From Geosporobacter subterraneus DSM 17957 (GTDB lineage: Bacteria; Bacillota; Clostridia; Peptostreptococcales; Thermotaleaceae): 64,000 nucleotides of DNA. Where the stretch lies: assembly GCF_900142145.1 (NCBI RefSeq), contig NZ_FQZV01000004.1:56918-120917 (forward strand). The letters run 5' to 3'. This document shows positions 16,684-25,720 of the stretch, one piece after another; the stretch's first letter is position 1; each line of letters opens with the position of its first letter. The translations under genes and the position numbers were made by a program. The notes under the pieces were generated by a model that was not told the origin of the DNA, made no database searches, and worked only from the letters and a program-made list of their open reading frames with translations.

Positions 16684-16987
16684 GATGCATATATTTTAGG
16701 TCTGTGGTTGCAAGTCCAAGCCAGTCGCAGGCAAAGGGACCCACGTAAGGTAATTAAAAATGAGATTACTGAGCATGGTGCGGCTTAGGGGTAAGACCTG
16801 CCAGATTCTTGCTCAAAGAGATTTCCCTAGAAATCCTTGTTCAGGAAGACTGAGAGGGGCAGTAGTGATGGCGAACCCAGAGCGAACCTCCCAGCAGGCG
16901 GGTGTGGGGTCAAAGACCAGGTCAGCTAAAAATATATGTAAAAGCAAAATGGGAAACCTTGATAGACTGCTATCAAGGTTTTTACTT
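16684..16987 (+). ncRNA. Large structured RNA, probable raiA motif, with terminator
   Basis: A closing stem joins GCATATATTTTAG (16687-16699) with CTAAAAATATATGT (16926-16939), enclosing about 225 bases of GC-rich, structured sequence. A strong promoter stands directly before it. A 12-bp terminator hairpin (16954-16965 with 16970-16981, then TTTA) follows. There is no credible coding frame: the 86-codon ORF inside starts without a ribosome site and is mostly RNA stem. Size, Clostridia host and position upstream of hpf/raiA fit the raiA-motif ncRNA; the family name is from memory and context. The hpf gene is 1.8 kb further on, with PilZ between. Confidence 0.72.
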
Positions 16988-17140
16988 TTCTATCTTCACT
17001 GCAGTTTGAAAAAGCAGTAAAGTATGATAAAATATAAGTAAGCTTACCATAATTTACATATTGCGACAGATCAATATGATAAAATAGTTCTATAAATTAT
17101 TGGGACAGTAAAAACTGACAGACATAATCTGCAAATAGTA

Positions 17141-17234
17141 CATATGGAAAACGGCACACTTATCTAAAGGTAAGGTCGCAAAGCTATGGGTCTAAGGGAT
17201 GCATTCCTATGATTGCCAAGCCGCCAAAGTATGC
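17141..17234 (+). ncRNA. Cyclic-di-GMP-I (GEMM-I) riboswitch
   Basis: The aptamer shows the P1 stem (CGGC at 17152 with GCCG at 17220), the P2 hairpin CTTATC-TAAA-GGTAAG with its GNRA-like loop, the linker GTCGCAAAGC, and the P3 arm TATGGGTCTAAGG ... CCTATGATTGCCA. These are the GEMM-I signature elements in clostridial form. A terminator follows at 17259-17298, so control is probably by transcription termination. The downstream gene encodes a PilZ c-di-GMP receptor. Confidence 0.85.
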
Positions 17235-17258
17235 TTCATAATGCTGTGGAAAAGGACC

Positions 17259-17298
17259 AAGGCCTTTGTATATTTATATGTGCAGTGGGCCTTTTTTA
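17259..17298 (+). terminator. Riboswitch expression-platform terminator
   Basis: AAGGCCT (17259-17265) pairs with GGGCCTT (17287-17293), followed by TTTTATT. It lies between the GEMM-I aptamer and the PilZ start, where the switch would act. Confidence 0.7.
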
Positions 17299-17334
17299 TT
17301 GTCTTTATATCAGGATTTATGAGGAGGGTTTCTT

Positions 17335-17781
17335 TTGAGGACAACAGTATTAGAGAATAAAAGAGAATACTTTCGCCTTGATCTGAAACCTCCGCTGTGC
17401 GCGTCCATGAGGATTGTTTTGATAGACGGACAGCCAAAGAAGACAGGAAGCACAAGTGTATGCATAGAAGATATTGGTGCAGGCGGCCTGCGGTTTATAT
17501 CCCATTTAAAGTTTCCGGAGAGTAGAAGGATTATTCTTGAATTTGATTCAAGAATATGTGGACAATATTATAAATTTTGGGGTTCAGTGGTTCGGGCTGA
17601 GAAGAAAGAAGAGGGAATCTGGGAATATGCCATAGCGTTTTATGTAGATGAACCTACCCGTTCTAAGTACATAACGTTGTTTAATCAGCTGGCAGTAAAG
17701 CTATACAAATTTAAACAGTGGGGCAGTTGTGATATTTGTCCTAAGGAAGAGCCGATGGAATGTCTTCGCAGCAGGTGTTAG
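17335..17781 (+). CDS. PilZ domain protein (c-di-GMP receptor)
   Basis: 148 aa with a TTG start at 17335, after GAGGAGGG. The PilZ binding motifs are REYFR (RxxxR, near residues 8-12) and DIGAGG (the D/N-x-S-x-x-G motif with Gly for Ser). A single PilZ domain fills most of the protein, and the C-terminus is Cys-rich (CDICPKEEPMECLRSRC), which is unusual. PilZ proteins often slow flagella or alter surface behaviour when c-di-GMP is high. The gene stands behind a c-di-GMP riboswitch, so the same ligand controls amount and activity. Confidence 0.88.
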   Translation: MRTTVLENKREYFRLDLKPPLCASMRIVLIDGQPKKTGSTSVCIEDIGAGGLRFISHLKFPESRRIILEFDSRICGQYYKFWGSVVRAEKKEEGIWEYAIAFYVDEPTRSKYITLFNQLAVKLYKFKQWGSCDICPKEEPMECLRSRC

Positions 17782-18013
17782 TAAAAAATCAGGAGAAATT
17801 TCCTGGCATATTTCCCTATGAATAAACATATACATAATAGGTTGTAAAAAAAAGCTGTCATATCAACATTAAAGAGGTATTGCACAAAATTTGTAGAAAA
17901 ATGTATAAAAAATGGTTTTCATTCATTGCAAATTATTACACTTAACGTCAAAAAATACTTGTCCACTAACTATTCACATTGTTTTCCACATAAAAAAAGA
18001 TTGAAAAAACAAG

Positions 18014-18078
18014 TTATCAACAAAACTGTCCACATTATCCACAAAAAATGTGGACACATAGCCACAATCTGTGGATAA
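18014..18078. promoter_or_regulatory. DnaA-box-like group
   Basis: Perfect TTATCCACA at 18035-18043 and TGTGGATAA at 18070-18078, with a near match TTATCAACA at 18014-18022 and looser GTGGATAA/TCCACA words on both sides (about 17980-18155). The area is very AT-rich. dnaA and dnaN are not in the window, so this is not claimed as oriC. The gap 17782-18749 holds this group, the MITE at 18249, and a hairpin near 18694, but no gene I can support. Confidence 0.5.
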
Positions 18079-18248
18079 ACTGTATAAATGAAACTTATTA
18101 CAAAGGATTCATGAAAATCATGAAATGGAGAGAAGCAAAATTTGTTGGTGGATAAAAAATATACAATTTCTCTGTGCATGTTTCTGTAGAATTCATAGAA
18201 AAGCACTGTAAAAGTATTAAAAATTAACGGATAATCCTATAAATAAAA

Positions 18249-18442
18249 CATAGGCGTCAACTTAACCCATAATTTGTCATCCTGAGCGGAGTAAAACGGA
18301 GTCGAAGGATCTTTAAGCTAGATGATATATTCTCATAATCAAAAGTAATCTTGCTTATGTTCTATAAGATTCTTCGCTAACGCTCAGAATGACATGCTTC
18401 TAAGGTTTATTTGGAAATAATTGGATTACATTGACGCCTATG
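18249..18442. mobile_element. MITE copy 1 with 12-bp terminal inverted repeats
   Basis: Termini CATAGGCGTCAA (18249-18260) and TTGACGCCTATG (18431-18442) are perfect inverted repeats. The 10-bp direct repeat ATAAATAAAA sits exactly outside both ends (18239-18248 and 18443-18452), as a target-site duplication would. The inside carries a TGTCATCCTGAGC...GAAGGATC arm and its partial complement but no ORF. A near-identical copy lies at 32152-32344. Confidence 0.85.
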
Positions 18443-18693
18443 ATAAATAAAAAAACTTAAGATAGGTTGTTGAAAAAGATAATCCACAGGAATTTCATTT
18501 TTTGACAAATGATGATGGAAAAAAGTAATACAACCTGTTTTATAAAAGAACTGGTGGGTAAAATAATAGATATAGTACTTGTCCAAAACAAAAATTTTTT
18601 ATTAGGAGGAGCAGGAAAGAATTGTGAATTGTTGAATAATAATAGAAATAAAAAGTGAATATGGAATAAATTCTCAAAAATTTGATAAACTTT

Positions 18694-18713
18694 GAGTTAA
18701 GGAGACTTAACTC
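18694..18713 (+). promoter_or_regulatory. Hairpin in the hpf leader
   Basis: GAGTTAAG-GAGA-CTTAACTC, a perfect 8-bp stem with a four-base loop, 36 bases before the hpf start. It has no T-run, so it is an operator or mRNA stability/translation element rather than a terminator. The function is not known. Confidence 0.4.
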
Positions 18714-18749
18714 ATTGATTTATAGATATGTTGGAAGGAGCTGAAGTAT

Positions 18750-19280
18750 ATGAAGATTAAGGTAAGTGGAAGAAATCTAGAGGTTACAGATGCTTTACGG
18801 GACACAGTCATAGCAAAACTAGAAAGGTTTGGAAAATACTTCAAGGAGGATACAGAGGCTCAGGCAACTTTAAGTGTTGAGAAAAATCGTCAGATTTTAG
18901 AGGTGACTATTCCGATCAACGGATCATTATTGAGGGTAGAGGAAGCAACCGATGACATGTATGCTTCTGTAGATCGAGTGGTAGACAAGTTGAATCGTCA
19001 AATCGAGAAGCATAAAACAAAGCTGGAAAAGAGATATAGAGGGCATGATACCATTCGCTTTGAGAATATACCCGATGTGGAACCCACAGAAAGAAACGAA
19101 GCCCGCATCGTTAAAACAAAAAGATTTGCAGTAAAACCAATGGATGCAGAAGAAGCCGTATTGCAAATGGAGCTCATTGGCCATAACTTCTTCGTATTCA
19201 CCAACGCAGAAACAGATGATATCAATGTGGTATATAAGCGAAAGGATGGACAATACGGTTTAATCGAACCGACCTTTTAA
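18750..19280 (+). CDS. hpf: Ribosome hibernation promoting factor, long form
   Basis: 176 aa. The N-terminal RaiA/YfiA domain (KIKVSGRNLEVTDALRDTVI, residues 1-100) is joined to the C-terminal dimerisation domain (IVKTKRFAVKPMDAEEAVLQ, then GHNFFVFTNAETDDINVVYK). Long HPF links two 70S ribosomes into an inactive 100S dimer in stationary phase. GGAAGGAGCTG precedes the ATG. secA and prfB follow further downstream as in other Firmicutes, but here a c-di-GMP/DUF5317 block is placed between. Confidence 0.95.
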   Translation: MKIKVSGRNLEVTDALRDTVIAKLERFGKYFKEDTEAQATLSVEKNRQILEVTIPINGSLLRVEEATDDMYASVDRVVDKLNRQIEKHKTKLEKRYRGHDTIRFENIPDVEPTERNEARIVKTKRFAVKPMDAEEAVLQMELIGHNFFVFTNAETDDINVVYKRKDGQYGLIEPTF

Positions 19281-19294
19281 ATAGAGTAAATGGA

Positions 19295-19325
19295 GGCAGC
19301 GAAAGCTGCCTTTAATTTTTTTTTT
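19295..19325 (+). terminator. Terminator after hpf
   Basis: GGCAGC-GAAA-GCTGCC followed by TTTAATTTTTTTTT, 15 bases after the stop. Confidence 0.85.
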
Positions 19326-19471
19326 GCAGTCCCTGTTTCTTTTAATAAAAATTATGTCGATTAATGAGGAATATTTTAACATGAAAAATGAAGGAATTAT
19401 CATTTTCTGGTCGAATTAACTTTAATATATGTAAAAATCAACATGAATAGGTTCAGATAGAGGAGTATGTT

Positions 19472-20116
19472 ATGGAAAATAATGAAATGATACAGATGCA
19501 TTTAAACATGGAGGAAATTATCAATCAAATGCCATCGGTAATCTCCTCAAAGGTTGTTATGAATGAAAGTGAAGAAATAGAAGAAATCCATGTATTGGCT
19601 TCTAACAATAGAAGTCCAAAGCAAATTTCCCGGGATATTCAATCTGCCTTGACAGCAAAGTTTCAATGCAAAATCGACCATAAGAAGATCAGTGTGGCAC
19701 AGATCGACTTTCGAGATGAAAAGGAGCAGTTAGGCCGCTTTAGAATTGCGGCCATTGGATATGCCGTTTTAGGAAATATGGCAGAAGTAAAAGTGACACT
19801 GCAAAAAGGAGAGCAGCAGGTAGAAGGCGTGGCCAAAGGGACAAATTCAAAAAACAATGTCTATCGGCTGACTGCTAATGCAACGCTAAATTGTGTGCAT
19901 GAATTGTTTGCGATTGACGATACCTTTATTATAGAAGATATTGAGAAGATTCAGCTTGCGAAGCGGGAGGTCATTATATCAGCTGTCAGCTTTATCACAG
20001 GGCATGGGGAAGAGATGCTGGTAGGTTCTGCCGTTGTGCGTAAGGATGAATATGAAGCCATTGTAAAGGCTACATTGGATGCAATCAACCGAAAGATTGT
20101 AAGATTTATTGATTAA
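19472..20116 (+). CDS. Conserved-looking protein of unknown function
   Basis: 214 aa, soluble, with no signal peptide or membrane segment. Two alpha/beta halves are visible. The first has IEEIHVLASNNRSPKQISRD then IQSALTAKFQCKIDHKKISV; this resembles a domain I have seen in uncharacterised bacterial proteins but cannot name. The second (residues about 90-210) has regular beta strands (AEVKVTLQKGEQQVEGVAKG). GAGGAG precedes the ATG. It could be read with the peptide ORF and the HD-GYP gene that follow. Confidence 0.6.
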   Translation: MENNEMIQMHLNMEEIINQMPSVISSKVVMNESEEIEEIHVLASNNRSPKQISRDIQSALTAKFQCKIDHKKISVAQIDFRDEKEQLGRFRIAAIGYAVLGNMAEVKVTLQKGEQQVEGVAKGTNSKNNVYRLTANATLNCVHELFAIDDTFIIEDIEKIQLAKREVIISAVSFITGHGEEMLVGSAVVRKDEYEAIVKATLDAINRKIVRFID

Positions 20117-20119
20117 GTG

Positions 20120-20315
20120 AATATTTTAGGTCGGCAAAATCATTCTTTATAGCGAAGCGATATAGCCTGTGAACATTAGCGAAGCAGCAGAGCCTATATA
20201 TAAGGGGGCTATATCAGTGAAAAGATTAATGGTTTTATTCATGAGCTTGTTATCATTAGTTTTAGCAGGCGGAGCAAGTTTCAGCTGGAAATAATAGTTA
20301 GCCGACCTAAAATAC
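20120..20315. repeat. 15-bp inverted repeat enclosing a peptide ORF
   Basis: ATATTTTAGGTCGGC (20120-20134) and GCCGACCTAAAATAC (20301-20315) are complementary over 14-15 bases. They enclose 166 bases with the 25-codon peptide ORF and tandem AGCGAAGC / TATAGCC words. They could form a long-range RNA stem or mark the ends of a small inserted unit; no target duplication was clear. Confidence 0.6.
20217..20294 (+). CDS. 25-residue hydrophobic peptide ORF
   Basis: GTG start at 20217 after AAGGGGG, stop at 20292-20294. The peptide begins MKRLMVLFMSLL, has a hydrophobic core, and ends GGASFSWK. It looks like a tiny membrane or exported peptide. There is no Cys, so a thiolactone AgrD-type product is unlikely. 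It lies just ahead of a membrane HD-GYP sensor and inside an inverted repeat. The coding call rests on the ribosome site and context alone. Confidence 0.4.
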   Translation: MKRLMVLFMSLLSLVLAGGASFSWK

Positions 20316-20334
20316 TATATAAGGGGATATAAAA

Positions 20335-21615
20335 ATGAAGGGTATGTCTACAAAACTAAAAGCTTATACTCTTTTTATAATTAGTCTAGGAATGATGTCG
20401 ATTTTTTTAGGGCTAATAAATATTAGTGCTGACATAATGCCTAGCTTGGCATTTTTTGCAACCCTAGGTATAATTGCTGAATCTCTAAATATAAGGATTA
20501 GAGGTTCTGCAGCTGTTTCTGTAAGTTTCACAATTGGGTTGAGTGCAGTACTAATTTATCAATCATACTTAGCTTCAATTATTGGGTTTATGTCCATGTT
20601 TTTTTGTATTGAAAGTGTTAATGGGGAAATAGTACATATTTTAAATACTTCAAAATACAAAAGACTATTTAATGGGTGTGCCTATGCACTTTCTTTAGCT
20701 GTAGCGAGTATATCCTATAGATTTTTTAAGATCGATGTTCTTTATATGAATTTTTTAGGACTTAATATTGTTAGTATCATTGCGTGTGTAATTGCATATC
20801 TGGTAACAAATTCTTTGATTTTTATGGGGCTAATGGCACTCTTAGAGAAAAAAAAGTTTAGACAGGTTTTTTCTGATAATAAGTGGGCTATGCTAAATAT
20901 ATTAGCTCTTTCGCCTTTAGGAACAATAATTGCAGCCTCTTACCAAAACTATGGATGGTTTGCAGTAATACTCTTCTTTGGTCCACTGCTGATTGCCCGC
21001 TACTCCTTCAAGCTTTATATGGACATGCGCCATGTATATTTCGAAACCATCAAAGCCCTTTCCAGCGCTATGGAGGCCAAGGATCAATATACCAACGGAC
21101 ATTCCTACCGGGTGGCAGACTATGCGGTAGGGATTGCAGAACAAATGGGGTTGAAAGCTGATGTTATTGATAAGCTTCGCACCGCTGCCATACTCCATGA
21201 TATCGGCAAGATAGGCATCGCCGACTCTATTCTCAATAAAAGCGGACAGCTGGAAAACAATGAATACTTAGAAATACAGAAGCACCCAGAGATAGGAGCA
21301 AAAATATTATCAGAGGTAGATTTCCTCGCAGAGGTGGCCCATATCATCAAGCATCATCATGAGCGATATGATGGTAAGGGATATCCGGACAAGCTGGAAG
21401 GCCCTCAGATATCTATAGAATCCTGCATTCTGGCCGTAGCTGACGCCTATGATGCCATGACCTCTGACCGGCCCTACCGCCGTGCCATGAGTCAGCAAAC
21501 TGCTATGAATATCGTGCTGGAGCAAGTGGGAAAGCAGTTCAATCCTGTAGTGGTCAAATCCTTTATAGATTACCTCAATGCACAGCCAAAGGAGCACATT
21601 GCCCATGTTAGTTGA
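20335..21615 (+). CDS. Membrane-anchored HD-GYP domain protein (c-di-GMP phosphodiesterase)
   Basis: 426 aa. Residues 1-225 hold about seven membrane segments (a MASE-like sensor), and residues 235-415 hold the HD-GYP domain: HSYRVADYAV, HDIGKIGI, then HHHERYDGKGYP and DAYDAMTSDRPYR. The metal and GYP residues are intact, so it should cleave c-di-GMP. AAGGGGATATAAAA precedes the ATG. The first half is AT-rich and the second half GC-rich, with a change near 20950. It overlaps the next gene by 11 bases. Confidence 0.88.
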   Translation: MKGMSTKLKAYTLFIISLGMMSIFLGLINISADIMPSLAFFATLGIIAESLNIRIRGSAAVSVSFTIGLSAVLIYQSYLASIIGFMSMFFCIESVNGEIVHILNTSKYKRLFNGCAYALSLAVASISYRFFKIDVLYMNFLGLNIVSIIACVIAYLVTNSLIFMGLMALLEKKKFRQVFSDNKWAMLNILALSPLGTIIAASYQNYGWFAVILFFGPLLIARYSFKLYMDMRHVYFETIKALSSAMEAKDQYTNGHSYRVADYAVGIAEQMGLKADVIDKLRTAAILHDIGKIGIADSILNKSGQLENNEYLEIQKHPEIGAKILSEVDFLAEVAHIIKHHHERYDGKGYPDKLEGPQISIESCILAVADAYDAMTSDRPYRRAMSQQTAMNIVLEQVGKQFNPVVVKSFIDYLNAQPKEHIAHVS

Positions 21616-22189
21616 AACCCTAGGTACAGCTGTGGCAGTAGGAAAACTAAGAGGCGGAAAAGTGCTTAATCTTTCAGAGATATCCATCAAGTATTGGGAA
21701 TGGATGGTGGCATCCGGACTTATTGAAGGCATTGCTGCATATATTCGCAAAGCAGAGATTGAGCCAATCTGGCCGCTTGTGGATCAGCATATTTTTTTGA
21801 TCCATTTGCTGACCTACAGTCTGTTATTCTGTACCATTTTAGTCAACCGTAAAGAAAAAGGCTTTGTATGGATTTTGCTGGGTGTATTCTTAAATTTTCT
21901 GGTGATTATGGCAAACGGGGGAAGGATGCCTGTAGATACTAGCAATATCAACCAGGAGCTTTACCCGGCAACCATAGCTCTTCTGGAAAACGGTAAGGAT
22001 CTTACCCATGGTCTTATGACGGAGCATACGAGATTGAAATTCTTAGGAGACATTATCCATTTGCAAAAGCCCTATCCCCTGCCAAAGAGTCTGAGCATTG
22101 GAGATCTATGGATGATGCTGGGAATTTTTATCTTCATACAGGATAAAATGGTGGTAAGTTCAGGAAGGGAAAATAGTCAAATCCACTAA
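21605..22189 (+). CDS. DUF5317 family membrane protein
   Basis: 194 aa from the ATG at 21605, after AAGGAG; this overlaps the end of the HD-GYP gene by 11 bases. The start MLVETLGTAVAVGKLRGGKV matches the DUF5317 N-terminus seen also in the next gene. About four membrane helices. NFLVIMANGGRMPVDT is a conserved core. The function is unknown; the close coupling suggests work with the HD-GYP protein. Confidence 0.82.
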   Translation: MLVETLGTAVAVGKLRGGKVLNLSEISIKYWEWMVASGLIEGIAAYIRKAEIEPIWPLVDQHIFLIHLLTYSLLFCTILVNRKEKGFVWILLGVFLNFLVIMANGGRMPVDTSNINQELYPATIALLENGKDLTHGLMTEHTRLKFLGDIIHLQKPYPLPKSLSIGDLWMMLGIFIFIQDKMVVSSGRENSQIH

Positions 22190-22203
22190 ATACAAGGCAT
22201 GCC

Positions 22204-22238
22204 CAACACCTCTATGCTGATTAGAGGTGTTTTTTAGT
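22204..22238 (+). terminator. Terminator after the HD-GYP operon
   Basis: AACACCTCT, loop, AGAGGTGTT followed by TTTTAGTTTTTTTTT. Confidence 0.85.
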
Positions 22239-22352
22239 TTTTTTTTTAAATTATTATTACAACTTGTCAAAAATAAAGGAAAAAAAGATGTTACAATAGA
22301 AGTAGTATCAGTATGGCTATAAAGAAAAATCAGCAATAAGGAGGCGTGGCAT

Positions 22353-22946
22353 TTGTTTATTGAGGGTGGAATCATTGGACTGATTCTTGGTAAAGTACGG
22401 GGTGGCAGGTTTTCCAATTTCTCTTATTTGTCTATTCGTGCTTGGCCTTTGATTTTTCTGGCATTTTTCGTTCAAATTTCTCCGGCATTTACCGATAAGA
22501 TTTCTGTTTTAGCAGGGTTTCAGTTCTATGCCTATGGTATATCTGTAGGTTTGATTATCCTGCTGCTGTTATTAAACCTGGATAAGCGTGGTCTTAAAAT
22601 CATGCTGGTGGGTCTCTTGCTTAACCTTGCAGCAATTTATTTCAATACCTGGAAAATGCCTGTTTCCATGGAGGGACTCCAACTGGCAGGCTTACAGCCT
22701 ATGCTTGAGGCTATCCAGAGTGGAAAGATTGCAAACTACATGCCGTTAGAGAATATTCACCATTGGTCTAAATACCTGGCTAAGTTTATTGTAATCCCTA
22801 AGCCCTATCCACTGGCAAAGGTAGTTAGCGTTGGAGATCTTTTCATTACCTTGGGACTAATCCTGTTCATACAGGGAGAAATGACAAAAAACTATTTGCA
22901 TTCCAGAAGCAGAATGATAAAATTTGGATATAAAGGAACAATATAA
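22353..22946 (+). CDS. DUF5317 family membrane protein (second copy)
   Basis: 197 aa with a TTG start at 22353 after AATAAGGAGGCG. GGIIGLILGKVRGGRFSN mirrors the start of the preceding DUF5317 protein, and AIYFNTWKMPVSMEGL matches its NGGRMPV core. About four or five membrane helices. It is monocistronic between the terminator at 22204 and secA. The two copies are clearly related but diverged. Confidence 0.82.
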   Translation: MFIEGGIIGLILGKVRGGRFSNFSYLSIRAWPLIFLAFFVQISPAFTDKISVLAGFQFYAYGISVGLIILLLLLNLDKRGLKIMLVGLLLNLAAIYFNTWKMPVSMEGLQLAGLQPMLEAIQSGKIANYMPLENIHHWSKYLAKFIVIPKPYPLAKVVSVGDLFITLGLILFIQGEMTKNYLHSRSRMIKFGYKGTI

Positions 22947-23044
22947 GGAAGAGAAGAACATCTTCCTTTTTCCTTTTCAGTAGAAAAGGGTTATGTTAAA
23001 ATGTAAATTGGGGTAAGATTCAGATTTTTAGAGGAGTGAAAAAA

Positions 23045-25720
23045 ATGAGCTTTTTAGAAAAAATATTTGGCAGCTTAAACGACAGAGAGGTAAAAAAGCT
23101 TTTTAAGACTGTCCATCAGATTGAGGCACTTGAACCGGAGATTGCGAAATTAAGTGATATAGATTTACGGAATAAGACCTTATATTTCAAAGAACAGTTA
23201 AACGCAGGAAAAACACTGGATGATATTCTGCCTGAGGCCTTTGCAGTAGTGAGAGAAGCATCTTGGAGAACTTTGGGTATGAAGCATTTCCCTGTACAGA
23301 TGCTTGGTGGTATTGTGCTCCACCAGGGCCGTATTGCAGAGATGAAAACCGGTGAAGGAAAAACCTTAGTTGCAACCCTTCCGGTGTATTTAAATGCTCT
23401 GGAAGGAAAAGGGGTTCATGTGGTTACGGTCAACGATTATCTGGCAAAACGTGATAAGGATTGGATGGGAAAAATCTATCAATTCTTAGGCCTTAGTGTG
23501 GGCTGCATTATCCATGGATTGAATAATCAGGAGCGTCAAGCCGCCTATAATTGTGACATCACCTATGGAACCAACAATGAATTTGGCTTTGATTATCTGC
23601 GGGACAACATGGTGATTTACCGGGAAGAAATGGTACAAAGAGATCTCAATTTCGCCATTGTGGACGAGGTGGACAGCATTTTGGTAGACGAAGCGAGGAC
23701 ACCGCTGATTATATCAGGGGCTGGAGAGAAATCAACGAAGCTGTACTTCATCGCAGATCAGTTTGTAAAGACACTGAAGAAGGAAATAGATTTCACTGTT
23801 GACGAAAAGGCCCATACCGTAGTACTGACTGACTCGGGGGATGAGAAGGCGGAGAAATATTTTGGCATCGAAAACCTTGGAGATCCGGAAAATATGGAGA
23901 TTTCTCACCATATCAACCAGGCCTTAAAAGCCCATCTGCTGATGAAGCTAGATAAGGATTATGTGGTGAAAGACGGGGAAATCATCATCGTAGACGAATT
24001 CACCGGCCGTTTGATGTTTGGCCGACGCTATAGCGACGGACTGCATCAGGCCATTGAGGTAAAGGAAGGGCTGGAGGTACAGCGGGAATCCAAAACCCTG
24101 GCTACCATCACCCTGCAAAACTATTTTAGGATGTACCGAAAGCTTGCAGGAATGACCGGTACAGCAAAGACAGAGGAAGATGAGTTTAAACATATCTATA
24201 ATATGGATGTTGTGGTGATTCCCACCAATAGAGAAATTCAGAGAAAAGATCTGCCTGATGCTGTCTATAAGACGGAAGAGGGCAAGTTCAGAGCCGTAGT
24301 CAATCAGATTGCTGAAAAGCATAAAACCGGGCAGCCGGTCCTGGTGGGTACCATATCCATCGAGCGGTCAGAGATTCTGAGTACCCTGTTGAAACGCAAA
24401 GGTATACCTCACGAGGTATTAAATGCCAAGCATCACGAGCGGGAGGCAGAGATCGTGGCCCAGGCTGGACATCTAGGTTCTGTTACTATTGCTACCAATA
24501 TGGCAGGTCGTGGTACCGACATTGTGTTGGGCGGAAATGCCGAATTTATGGCCATCAAGGAAATGCGCAAGAGAGGCTATGGAGAACATATCCTTTCCAT
24601 GGTAACCAGTTATGCCCCAACCACAGATCAGGAACTGATTGAGGCACGGGAAATATACCAGCAGATTTATAAAGAGATCAAGAAGAATACCGACGCGGAG
24701 CATGAGAAGGTAGTGGCTGCAGGAGGGCTTCATATTATTGGTACGGAAAGACATGAGTCACGCCGGATTGACAACCAGCTGCGAGGTCGTGCGGGACGTC
24801 AGGGAGACCCGGGTTCTTCACAATTCTTCATTTCCTTGGAAGATGATCTAATGAGACTTTTCGGCAGCGATAAGATCAAGGGTGTGGTAGAAAAGCTAGG
24901 GATGGATGATGACGAGGCCATTGAAGCCAGTCTGTTAAGCAAATCCATTGAGACTGCACAGAAGCGGGTAGAGGGAAGAAACTTCTCCATCCGAAAGCAT
25001 GTATTGCAGTATGATGATGTAATGAACAAGCAAAGAGAGGTTATTTATAAGGAAAGAAGAAGAGTCTTGGAAGGGGAAAACTTGCGGGAGCATGTGATGA
25101 ACATGCTGGAAAACATGGTAGAGGGCGTAGTGGAGATCTATACCGCGGAAGCCAAGTATCCGGAAGAGTGGGACTTGAAAGGTCTTGAAGATTATCTGCA
25201 TACCATTTTCATGCCAAAGGGCAGTTTAGTGTTTGAAGATATTGAAAGCTTAACGAAGGAAGATTTAAAGGATAAAATAATGGAAATCGCAGAAGCTGCC
25301 TACAGTCATAAGGAGGAAGAGGTAGGAGAGGACCGCATGCGGGAGCTGGAGCGTGTGATGCTGCTGCGGGTGGTAGATACCAAGTGGATGGATCATATCG
25401 ATGCTATGGATCAGCTCCGTCAGGGAATCGGCCTCAGAGCTTATGGACAGGAAGACCCGGTTCGGGCATACCAGGTTGAAGGCTTTGATATGTTTGATGC
25501 GATGATCAAGAGTATTCAAGAGGATACATTAAAATACCTGTTCAATGTAACGGTGGAGACCCAAACCCAAAGAAAACAGGTAGTGGAAGTAACCGGCACC
25601 AGCGGAGGCGACGGCGCAGTAGAGAGAAAGCCTATGGTCAAGGAAAGCGCCATCGGTCGAAACGATCCTTGTCCATGTGGCAGCGGCAAGAAGTACAAGA
25701 AGTGTTGTGGGGCGAAGTAG
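23045..25720 (+). CDS. secA: Protein translocase ATPase SecA
   Basis: 891 aa from the ATG at 23045, 7 bases after GAGGAGTG; a GTG three codons earlier is part of that ribosome site. Walker A is MKTGEGKT (residues 100-107) and the DEAD-like box is [34 protein letters not shown] is the helicase motif VI region. The C-terminus has the zinc-binding SEC-C tail [14 protein letters not shown]. SecA drives export through SecYEG. Full length and intact. Confidence 0.97.
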   Translation: MSFLEKIFGSLNDREVKKLFKTVHQIEALEPEIAKLSDIDLRNKTLYFKEQLNAGKTLDDILPEAFAVVREASWRTLGMKHFPVQMLGGIVLHQGRIAEMKTGEGKTLVATLPVYLNALEGKGVHVVTVNDYLAKRDKDWMGKIYQFLGLSVGCIIHGLNNQERQAAYNCDITYGTNNEFGFDYLRDNMVIYREEMVQRDLNFAIVDEVDSILVDEARTPLIISGAGEKSTKLYFIADQFVKTLKKEIDFTVDEKAHTVVLTDSGDEKAEKYFGIENLGDPENMEISHHINQALKAHLLMKLDKDYVVKDGEIIIVDEFTGRLMFGRRYSDGLHQAIEVKEGLEVQRESKTLATITLQNYFRMYRKLAGMTGTAKTEEDEFKHIYNMDVVVIPTNREIQRKDLPDAVYKTEEGKFRAVVNQIAEKHKTGQPVLVGTISIERSEILSTLLKRKGIPHEVLNAKHHEREAEIVAQAGHLGSVTIATNMAGRGTDIVLGGNAEFMAIKEMRKRGYGEHILSMVTSYAPTTDQELIEAREIYQQIYKEIKKNTDAEHEKVVAAGGLHIIGTERHESRRIDNQLRGRAGRQGDPGSSQFFISLEDDLMRLFGSDKIKGVVEKLGMDDDEAIEASLLSKSIETAQKRVEGRNFSIRKHVLQYDDVMNKQREVIYKERRRVLEGENLREHVMNMLENMVEGVVEIYTAEAKYPEEWDLKGLEDYLHTIFMPKGSLVFEDIESLTKEDLKDKIMEIAEAAYSHKEEEVGEDRMRELERVMLLRVVDTKWMDHIDAMDQLRQGIGLRAYGQEDPVRAYQVEGFDMFDAMIKSIQEDTLKYLFNVTVETQTQRKQVVEVTGTSGGDGAVERKPMVKESAIGRNDPCPCGSGKKYKKCCGAK

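Noticed and set aside
16760..17020. 86-codon forward ORF inside the raiA-type RNA
   Set aside because: No ribosome site, mostly Arg/Gly/Ser residues from GC-rich stems, and it runs through the terminator hairpin.
17980..18155. Chromosomal replication origin
   Set aside because: DnaA-like boxes exist but dnaA, dnaN, rpmH and recF are absent and the boxes are few; kept only as a possible binding group.
21310..21750. 146-codon minus-strand ORF over the HD-GYP gene
   Set aside because: Antisense to strongly conserved HD-GYP codons; no support of its own.
23948..24322. 124-codon minus-strand ORF within secA
   Set aside because: Long antisense frames are common opposite biased codons; no ribosome site or recognisable product.
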